Source: CAMFKD01 sp964436955 (GTDB taxonomy: Bacteria; Chlamydiota; Chlamydiia; Chlamydiales; JAJFMA01). From it: 48,145 bases of DNA. Position numbers and translations under genes: made by a program. The DNA is taken from contig CAYTFC010000013.1 in NCBI GenBank assembly GCA_964436955.1, positions 1 to 48,145 on the forward strand, written 5' to 3'. Under the pieces are notes generated by a model. The model was not told where the DNA came from and searched no databases. It saw nothing but the letters and a program-made list of their open reading frames with translations. Positions 42,624 through 48,145 of this stretch are shown here, piece after piece (the stretch's first letter is position 1; every line of letters begins with the position of its first letter).

Positions 42624-43369
42624 AGAATAGGTTCCACTTTTGCTATATCTTCAGGAGTGTTTACTCCTGGAATGTCTTGCTCCTGGACGATGGCTACCCC
42701 AATTTGATAGCCGTTTTCCAGGACTTTAAGTTGTTCAAGGTCTTCGGCTTGCTGCAGGGGAGTCATAGGAAGGTTGGAGTAGTGCAAGAGGAAGGCTGTC
42801 CGATAGGCATAGATGCCTAGATGTTTGTAGTATTGGATGTGTGGCGAAAACAATAAAGAGTGTCCGCCTGGAATGAGTGAGCGACTGAAGTAGAGCGCGC
42901 ACCCTCGTTTATCTAGGATGCATTTTACCACAGAGGGGTCGATTGCGGCAGCTGGATCGGTTATTGGGCAAACAGCTGTGGCCATGGAGTTATTAGGTTC
43001 GCTTAAAAGCTTGTCAACCACTGCAGCGACGATATCTTGAGGAAGGCAAGGATCATCGCCCTGGATGTTTACTACAACTTCGGCCTCTTGGAAGGATGGA
43101 AAATTCCTAACGACTTCCGCTAAACGGTCGGTACCTGTGGGGCAGTCAACGGAGGTCATTACAGCTTTTCCACCAAATGCCACCACATGATTAAATATGC
43201 GTATATCGTCTGTAGCGACAATGAGCTCGTCTAAGGCTGAGAATGCACGCGCATTTTCATAAGTATGCTGCAGCAGTGTTTTACCAAGAATTATGGCAAG
43301 CATTTTGGCGGGAAATCTTGAGCTGTTGTAGCGGGCAGGAATAATACCTATAACTTTGCCTTGCTGCAT
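42575..43369 (-). CDS. kdsB: 3-deoxy-manno-octulosonate cytidylyltransferase
   Basis: Activates KDO with CTP to make CMP-KDO for lipopolysaccharide. 264 residues from ATG 43369, with GGGGG six bases upstream; a longer frame adds an unlikely hydrophobic leader and is rejected. The N-terminal nucleotide loop is IIPARYNSSRFPAKML, followed by VVNIQGDDPCLP and the C-terminal GVNTPEDIAKVEPIL. The protein runs about 16 residues beyond that usual end, into the pyrG coding region. CTP made by PyrG is its direct substrate. Confidence 0.94.
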   Translation of the reverse strand: MQQGKVIGIIPARYNSSRFPAKMLAIILGKTLLQHTYENARAFSALDELIVATDDIRIFNHVVAFGGKAVMTSVDCPTGTDRLAEVVRNFPSFQEAEVVVNIQGDDPCLPQDIVAAVVDKLLSEPNNSMATAVCPITDPAAAIDPSVVKCILDKRGCALYFSRSLIPGGHSLLFSPHIQYYKHLGIYAYRTAFLLHYSNLPMTPLQQAEDLEQLKVLENGYQIGVAIVQEQDIPGVNTPEDIAKVEPILCQRNSYSSLVESALH

Positions 43370-43454
43370 GCAAACCCCCTTAACAACCGCTATAGCGTAT
43401 AGAATCTTAGGAAATAAAGCAACTAAGAACCATTCAATCGCTTTCACCCTACCT

Positions 43455-43521
43455 CAATAACATCCCAAACCTGCCCGCGCCCGTGTCCATACGCCTTTAA
43501 GCTAAGACCCTGATTGCTACC
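43455..43521. repeat. Copy of the interspersed 31-kb element
   Basis: CAATAACATCCCAAACCTG through CTAAGACCCTGATTGCTACC follows the same order as 31007-31074 with several mismatches. Here the palindromic extension is missing and the next bases are GGTGGCAAGTCGGG, so this is a half element. Confidence 0.85.
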
Positions 43522-43537
43522 GGTGGCAAGTCGGGTT

Positions 43538-43930
43538 TTAATCTAGCCAAAAATATTTTAGCACGAGTTGCGTAAGGCCAAGTGCTAGGAAAAGTCCGAT
43601 CAAGCACAACGTCAATAATAACAACCACACCAGTGTCGAGGGATGCATCGCTACTCTCCATGCAGCCACTAATCCCGGTAGTAAGATTAACATAATCCCG
43701 GCAATTCCGCTTGTTAGGTAGAAGACGCGCCTGGAGACAGGAATGGTAGAAATTAAGCCCATTCCAATCGATAAGATGATAAACGGCAACCAGATAGGCA
43801 ATAAACATAGGGGTTGATTGTGCACTAAAGCCACAACATTCGGCTCACCACTAATTGGATAGACGGCGAGGGGAAGTATGAGGGCGAGGACGATAGGAAT
43901 GCCTACAAAATTTTTATTCAAATTCAGCAA
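43538..43930 (-). CDS. Small integral membrane protein
   Basis: 130-residue protein with about four hydrophobic helices (IVLALILPLAVYPI, PFIILSIGMGLIS, GIAGIMLILLPGLVAA, LLLTLCLIGLFLALG) and few charged residues. The frame opens with TTG at 43930; GGAG precedes it only two bases away, so the exact start is uncertain. No family recognised. It is divergent from hrcA and separated from kdsB by the repeat. Confidence 0.6.
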   Translation of the reverse strand: MLNLNKNFVGIPIVLALILPLAVYPISGEPNVVALVHNQPLCLLPIWLPFIILSIGMGLISTIPVSRRVFYLTSGIAGIMLILLPGLVAAWRVAMHPSTLVWLLLLTLCLIGLFLALGLTQLVLKYFWLD

Positions 43931-43985
43931 ATCTCCATGTGAGGTGCTATATTAAAGGATCTTGTTCCCAGTGAATTCTACAAAT

Positions 43986-44012
43986 TCAGCAGATTGCATA
44001 ATCGAGTGCTAA
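43986..44012. promoter_or_regulatory. CIRCE-like operator, left half degenerate
   Basis: The right half GAGTGCTAA (44004-44012) is perfect. Nine bases before it, TCAGCAGAT keeps only the first part (T-AGCA) of TTAGCACTC. It lies six bases upstream of the hrcA -35 box, where HrcA could block RNA polymerase. Confidence 0.75.
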
Positions 44013-44018
44013 ATTCAC

Positions 44019-44047
44019 TTGACCTCTCGTACCCAGTATGATAATAT
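44019..44047 (+). promoter_or_regulatory. Promoter of the hrcA-grpE-dnaK operon
   Basis: TTGACC (44019-44024) and TAATAT (44042-44047) are 17 bases apart, an excellent sigma70-type match, about 28 bases before the hrcA start. Confidence 0.75.
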
Positions 44048-44074
44048 AAGGGTTGAAAAAAGAGGAGAGTTTCC

Positions 44075-45241
44075 TTGAAATCGTTAAAGCAAGTGACACC
44101 TGTTCGTTCGGTAAAAGAGGCTCGCCTCTATAAGGTCCTGCTGGGTTTAGTGGAGCACTTCATTAAAACCGGCAAACCTGTAGGGTCGCATACCTTGAAA
44201 GAAGAAGGGTTTCAACAGTTAAGCTCCGCAACATTGCGCAACTACTTTGCACAGCTAGAGGAAAGTGGCTTTCTTCACCAACTGCACTCTTCCGGTGGAC
44301 GCATTCCCACCGACAAAGCTTACCGTTTTTATGCACAGGAAGTTCTTTCTAGCGGAGAGTTGCCCGAGATCGGAGGAGTTAAGCTATCCAAACCCGAGGA
44401 AGCTCAAACTCGGGAAATTGCGCGTTATCTGCAGGAAATGGGCGAGTTACTCAGTCAATATACTAATATGGCCGTGTTTTTATCGGCTCCACGTTTCGAT
44501 CAAGACTATATCATCGACATCAAGGTGATTAATCTGGACCCCCACCGCTGCATCTGCATTTTGATTACCGATTTCGGAGTCATTCAAACAGCAATTCTTC
44601 ATAGTCCTGAAAAGCTAACGACGTTTTCTGCGAAGCGCTTAGAAGCCTACTTCCTTTGGAGGCTCACAGGCAGGGACAAACCCGCGCACATGGAAAAGAA
44701 CGAGGAACGCCTGGCGCAGGAGTATTACAACGAAGTAATGGTGCGTTATATTGTGCGCTATTCGAATTTTGCCGATGAAGATATTTACCGCACTGGCTTT
44801 TCTCGACTTCTAAACTATCCCGACTTCGACAATGTGCAGATGCTCGCTGCAGGATTATCGCTGTTTGAGAATATCCACGGAATGAGGTTACTTTTGCGTG
44901 ATTGTGCCTCGCATGATCGCCTAAAATTTTGGATTGGCGAGGACCTTCAGCCCTACACCTTTGCAGCAGGAAACACCGCAGTATTAGCCATTCCCTACCG
45001 CATCCACCAATCAGCGTCAGGGGCCATTGGTTTGCTCGGACCTACACGCATTCCTTATGATAGACTATTCGCTGCCTTGGAGCGCTTTGCTCAGGATATT
45101 AGCGATACTCTCACACAGAGCCTTTACAAGTTTAAGATTACTGTTCGCCAACCAGCCCAGGCGGCCTTCCATTTGCCCGACACCGAAAAGCTCTTGCTTG
45201 GTCAGTCAGGGAAGATTCTTTTGGAAGACAAAAGTACATAA
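44075..45241 (+). CDS. hrcA: Heat-inducible transcription repressor HrcA
   Basis: Represses chaperone genes by binding CIRCE; needs GroEL to stay folded. 388 residues. The start is TTG at 44075, with GAGGAG seven bases upstream and no in-frame ATG that keeps the winged helix. The N-terminal DNA-binding domain reads GSHTLKEEGFQQLSSATLRNYFAQLEESGFL, then HSSGGRIPTDKAYRFY. The central GAF-like dimer domain has AGGIGLLGPTR-type text (GAIGLLGPTRIPYDR). About 45 residues after it form a C-terminal tail, longer than usual, as reported for chlamydial HrcA, where the tail is inhibitory. First gene of the operon, 16 bases before grpE. Confidence 0.93.
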   Translation: MKSLKQVTPVRSVKEARLYKVLLGLVEHFIKTGKPVGSHTLKEEGFQQLSSATLRNYFAQLEESGFLHQLHSSGGRIPTDKAYRFYAQEVLSSGELPEIGGVKLSKPEEAQTREIARYLQEMGELLSQYTNMAVFLSAPRFDQDYIIDIKVINLDPHRCICILITDFGVIQTAILHSPEKLTTFSAKRLEAYFLWRLTGRDKPAHMEKNEERLAQEYYNEVMVRYIVRYSNFADEDIYRTGFSRLLNYPDFDNVQMLAAGLSLFENIHGMRLLLRDCASHDRLKFWIGEDLQPYTFAAGNTAVLAIPYRIHQSASGAIGLLGPTRIPYDRLFAALERFAQDISDTLTQSLYKFKITVRQPAQAAFHLPDTEKLLLGQSGKILLEDKST

Positions 45242-45257
45242 AATAGGAGCATATGAC

Positions 45258-45926
45258 ATGGCCCGAGGCCACCATAATAAAGATGAAAAAGATGAACTAG
45301 CAGAGGCTATCAATCAGCCAGACATCGCTACACCTGATGAAAATGCAATAGACCCTGAGATACTTGAGGGCGAAGGATCACAGCAGATGGTCACCATCCC
45401 TGCAGTAGAACTCAATCGCCTTAATGAAGAAGCAAGAAGCAGTAAAGACAAGTATCTTCGCGCCCTGGCCGATAGCGAGAACATCCGTAAGCGTATGGTA
45501 AAAGAGAAAGAGGACTATTCGAAGTTTTCAGTTGCAAATACCATCGTTGAGTTCCTGCAACCGCTGGATAACTTGGAAAAAGCTCTTAGCTTCGCGGAAA
45601 AAGGGTCGGACGAAGTCAAGAATTGGGCCCTCGGCTTTGAGATGATTATCACTCAATTTAAGGACGTGCTTGCATCGCATGGCGTAGCACCCATTAGAAC
45701 CAATGGCGTGCATTTTGATCCTCATTTGCACGAGGCCGTGGAAGTCGTGGAAACTGATGATTTGCCTCCAGGAACTATTTTAGAAGAGTTTACACGCGGC
45801 TATATCATGGGATCACGGACCATTCAACCAGCTAGGGTAAAGGTCACCCGTAAGCCGCAAGCGCCTGCTCCGGCAGCGACACCGACAGAAGAGAATGTCG
45901 CCGATGAGCAGCCTGAACAACAATAA
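45258..45926 (+). CDS. grpE: Nucleotide exchange factor GrpE
   Basis: Releases ADP from DnaK and acts as a thermosensor. ATG 45258 (222 residues) has AGGAGC eight bases before it; a longer upstream frame inside hrcA is rejected. The acidic N-terminus leads into a long coiled coil (KDKYLRALADSENIRKRM). The C-terminal beta wing has GVHFDPHLHEAVEVVE and FTRGYIMGSRTIQPARVKV. A Pro/Ala-rich tail follows. It lies between hrcA and dnaK, the standard order. Confidence 0.93.
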   Translation: MARGHHNKDEKDELAEAINQPDIATPDENAIDPEILEGEGSQQMVTIPAVELNRLNEEARSSKDKYLRALADSENIRKRMVKEKEDYSKFSVANTIVEFLQPLDNLEKALSFAEKGSDEVKNWALGFEMIITQFKDVLASHGVAPIRTNGVHFDPHLHEAVEVVETDDLPPGTILEEFTRGYIMGSRTIQPARVKVTRKPQAPAPAATPTEENVADEQPEQQ

Positions 45927-45962
45927 CTTATGATCAAAAAAATGAAGAAAAAGGAGTCTACA

Positions 45963-47900
45963 ATGACTGACAAGAAGAAAAAAGGAAAAATTATTGGTAT
46001 CGACCTCGGTACCACCAACTCCTGCGTAGCAGTAATGGAAGGCGGTCAGCCAAAGGTTATCGCATCGGCAGAAGGTAGCCGCACAACACCGTCGGTGGTC
46101 GGCTTTAAAGGTAATGAACGTATTGTAGGTATCCCTGCAAAACGTCAAGCTGTGACCAATCCTGAGAATACGATCGTGTCATCCAAGCGTTTTATTGGCC
46201 GTAAGAACAGTGAAGTTTCCAGTGAAACAACTACTGTACCTTTTAAAGTCACCAGCAATAGCAATGGTGATGCTGTCTTCGAAGTGCAAGGCAAGAATAT
46301 TACCCCAGAGGAAATTGCAGCGCAAATCCTCATTAAGATGAAGCAAACCGCTGAAGAATATCTTGGGGAGTCAGTCACAGAGGCTGTGATCACCGTGCCT
46401 GCGTACTTCAACGATTCGCAAAGACAGTCCACTAAGGACGCCGGACGTATCGCTGGCCTGGATGTGAAAAGGATCATTCCTGAGCCCACAGCCGCAGCAT
46501 TAGCTTACGGCCTGGATAAAGACAAAGCCGACCAAAAAGTCGCCGTGTATGACCTTGGCGGTGGCACATTTGATATCTCCGTTCTTGAGATTGGCGATGG
46601 GGTCTTTGAAGTGTTGGCGACCAATGGCGATACGCACTTGGGCGGCGACGACTTTGATAAAGAGATCATCAACTGGATTTTAGCTGAATTCAAAAAAGAG
46701 AATGGTATCGATCTTAGCCAAGATAAAATGGCTTTACAGCGCGTTCGTGATGCGGCTGAAAAGGCGAAATGCGAACTTTCTGGTACGCAATCCACAGAGA
46801 TCAATCAGCCGTTTATCACTATGGATGTATCAGGACCTAAGCACCTTGCGTTAACACTCACACGCTCAAAGTTAGAGAGTCTTTGCCATGACCTCGTTGA
46901 GCGCACGAAAGAACCGTGCTTGAAGGCGATGAAAGATGCTGGAGTTAAGCCAGAGGACATCAGCGAAGTTATTCTCGTTGGTGGTATGACACGTATGCCT
47001 GCAGTGCAAGAGATGGTGAAATCGATCTTCAAAAAAGAACCGCACAAAGGTGTAAACCCCGATGAAGTCGTGGCGGTGGGAGCTGCAATCCAGGGCGGAG
47101 TCTTGGCAGGAGATGTGAAAGACATCCTGTTGCTAGACGTTATCCCTCTAACGCTTGGTATCGAGACCTTGGGTGGAGTGATGACACCGTTGGTGGACCG
47201 CAATACCACAATTCCCACGCAGAAGAAGCAAGTCTTTTCAACAGCAGCGGATAACCAACCAGCAGTGACGATCGTTGTATTGCAGGGAGAGCGTCCGATG
47301 GCAAGGGATAACAAGGAAATCGGTCGCTTTGATCTGACAGATATCCCCCCTTCGCCGCGTGGAGTACCGCAGATTGAGGTAGCGTTCGACATTGATGCTG
47401 ACGGTATTTTGCATGTGTCTGCGAAAGATATTGCGTCTGGTAAGGAGCAAAAGATCCGTATTGAAGCCTCTTCCGGCTTGGATGAAGGTGAGATTCAGCG
47501 TATGGTTAAGGATGCGGATGCTCATAAGGAAGAAGATCGTAAGCGTAAGGATGAAGCTGAGGTGCGTAACGAAGCAGATTCGTTGGCATTCCGAGCGAAG
47601 CATGCCTTGGAGCAGTACAAGGACAAAGTTCCGGCCGAAGTGGCAAGTGAAGTCCAAGGGAAGATCGATGCGGTGAAGGCGGCGCTGGAAAAAGGCGATA
47701 CAGATTCTATTCGTAAGGCCAAGCAGGAGCTGGAGTCTAGCATGCAGCATATTGGAGAGGCTATGCAAAAAGGTGGCGCTCCTGGTGCAGGTCAAGCATC
47801 TCCACCACCACCACAGCAGCAGCCAAGCAATAACAAAAACGAAGAAGTTATTGAAGACGCTGAAGTTGAAATCCTCGACGCAGACGAAAAAGATAAGTAG
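45963..47900 (+). CDS. dnaK: Chaperone DnaK (Hsp70)
   Basis: ATP-dependent folding chaperone. 645 residues from ATG 45963, with AAGGAG six bases upstream (an earlier ATG at 45930 has no ribosome site). Nucleotide-binding domain: GIDLGTTNSC near residue 13, VYDLGGGTFDISVLEIG near 194, LVGGMTRMPAVQEMV near 340. The substrate domain follows (LLDVIPLTLGIETLGG), then a helical lid and a Gln/Pro-rich linker to an acidic end (VEILDADEKDK). Last gene of the operon, closed by a strong terminator. Confidence 0.96.
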   Translation: MTDKKKKGKIIGIDLGTTNSCVAVMEGGQPKVIASAEGSRTTPSVVGFKGNERIVGIPAKRQAVTNPENTIVSSKRFIGRKNSEVSSETTTVPFKVTSNSNGDAVFEVQGKNITPEEIAAQILIKMKQTAEEYLGESVTEAVITVPAYFNDSQRQSTKDAGRIAGLDVKRIIPEPTAAALAYGLDKDKADQKVAVYDLGGGTFDISVLEIGDGVFEVLATNGDTHLGGDDFDKEIINWILAEFKKENGIDLSQDKMALQRVRDAAEKAKCELSGTQSTEINQPFITMDVSGPKHLALTLTRSKLESLCHDLVERTKEPCLKAMKDAGVKPEDISEVILVGGMTRMPAVQEMVKSIFKKEPHKGVNPDEVVAVGAAIQGGVLAGDVKDILLLDVIPLTLGIETLGGVMTPLVDRNTTIPTQKKQVFSTAADNQPAVTIVVLQGERPMARDNKEIGRFDLTDIPPSPRGVPQIEVAFDIDADGILHVSAKDIASGKEQKIRIEASSGLDEGEIQRMVKDADAHKEEDRKRKDEAEVRNEADSLAFRAKHALEQYKDKVPAEVASEVQGKIDAVKAALEKGDTDSIRKAKQELESSMQHIGEAMQKGGAPGAGQASPPPPQQQPSNNKNEEVIEDAEVEILDADEKDK

Positions 47901-47908
47901 TAGCGTAA

Positions 47909-47939
47909 ATGCTGCCTCTACTGAGGCAGCATTTTTTTT
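47909..47939 (+). terminator. Rho-independent terminator after dnaK
   Basis: ATGCTGCCTC (47909-47918) pairs perfectly with GAGGCAGCAT (47923-47932) around TACT, followed directly by eight T. It ends the hrcA-grpE-dnaK transcript. The stem shares the TGCCTC/GAGGCA core with the REP-like repeats. Confidence 0.93.
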
Positions 47940-47942
47940 GAC

Positions 47943-48090
47943 ATGTTCTCAATTGTAATTTTGCGATATGTGGTGGTGCCTCGCCAAGGCAGCAATTTTG
48001 CGATGTTCTTAAGCTGTAATTTTGCGATATGTGGTGGTGCCTCGCCGAGGCAGCAATTTTGCGATGTTCTTAAGCTGTAAGTTTGCGATA
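47943..48090. repeat. About 60-base tandem repeat, 2.5 copies
   Basis: Units begin at 47943, 48003 and 48064 with ATGTTCT and continue TAATTTTGCGATATGTGG. Each full unit holds the palindromic core TGCCTCGCC(A/G)AGGCAGCAATTTTGCG. The third unit breaks off after GCGATATGT. No coding sequence is seen. Confidence 0.9.
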
Positions 48091-48098
48091 TGTCCAAC

Positions 48099-48141
48099 CC
48101 ACTTACATAGTTTACACTTTAGACCACTTACATAGTTTACA
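48099..48141. repeat. Duplicated 18-base sequence, possible IS end
   Basis: CCACTTACATAGTTTACA occurs at 48099-48116 and 48124-48141, 25 bases apart. Read inverted it starts TGTAAACTATGTAAGTGG. Multiple short direct repeats beginning with TGT are common at IS21-type termini. The window ends four bases later, so no transposase is visible. Confidence 0.6.
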
Positions 48142-48145
48142 GTAC

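Noticed and set aside
46505..47795. Long minus-strand frames opposite dnaK
   Set aside because: Antisense shadows of a conserved Hsp70 gene; no promoter or ribosome site.
47943..48090. CRISPR array
   Set aside because: Only two and a half units of about 60 bases, with no unique spacers between short repeats, and no cas genes in the window.

Overview
The window is almost certainly chlamydial, from an amoeba-associated (environmental) lineage rather than an animal-pathogenic Chlamydia. Three gene orders match chlamydial chromosomes as I know them: pgsA - glgA - [tRNA-Gln, prs] - rplY - pth - rpsF - rpsR - rplI - ispE; kdsB - pyrG - yqgF - zwf - pgl; and hrcA - grpE - dnaK. Heptose genes (hldD, hldE), prs and an arginine-degradation operon are additions I would not expect in Chlamydia trachomatis. 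No database search was possible; family names come from motifs and gene order.

Layout. 1-3.3 kb: half of a repeat, a Na+/alanine-type symporter, then a minus-strand pair (PfkB kinase, PgsA-like phosphatidyltransferase). 3.4-8.2 kb, minus strand: an atypical kinase-like protein, glycogen synthase and a large unrecognised coiled-coil protein. 8.3-12.9 kb: tRNA-Gln(UUG), prs and the ribosomal-protein cluster ending in ispE. 12.9-13.2 kb: two very small membrane-peptide genes. 13.3-17.0 kb: ADP-heptose genes and an unknown partner. 17.16-19.99 kb: an AT-rich island with a perfect 60-bp-arm palindrome, an HSL-type esterase translationally coupled to a clan-CE cysteine protease/acetyltransferase-like protein (candidate effector), and an IS66 remnant. 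20.1-24.1 kb: a FAD/Fe-S 2-hydroxyacid dehydrogenase, a PEP-CTERM-like protein and an Smr-domain protein. 24.1-30.6 kb: a five-gene minus-strand operon encoding an arginine succinyltransferase (AST) pathway, with an M20 amidohydrolase where AstE would be expected. 31.0-31.4 kb: a palindromic repeat cluster. 31.5-36.3 kb: LptD, a secreted HEAT-repeat protein, Maf and a small unknown. 36.4-39.8 kb: zwf-opcA-pgl (oxidative pentose phosphate pathway). 40-43.9 kb: a small membrane protein, then kdsB-pyrG-yqgF and another membrane protein. 44-47.9 kb: heat-shock operon with a degenerate CIRCE operator and a well-formed promoter. 47.9-48.15 kb: terminator, ~60-bp tandem repeats and a doubled 18-bp sequence that may be an IS end.

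How the genes work together. The AST operon would turn arginine into glutamate, succinate and ammonia, giving a host-dependent cell carbon and nitrogen. zwf/OpcA/Pgl supply NADPH and pentose phosphate, which Prs uses to make PRPP. KdsB, HldD, HldE and LptD serve lipopolysaccharide synthesis and export. The AT-rich island, the kinase-like protein and the small bilobed membrane protein are the best candidates for host-interaction functions. Several palindromic repeat families are scattered between the genes.
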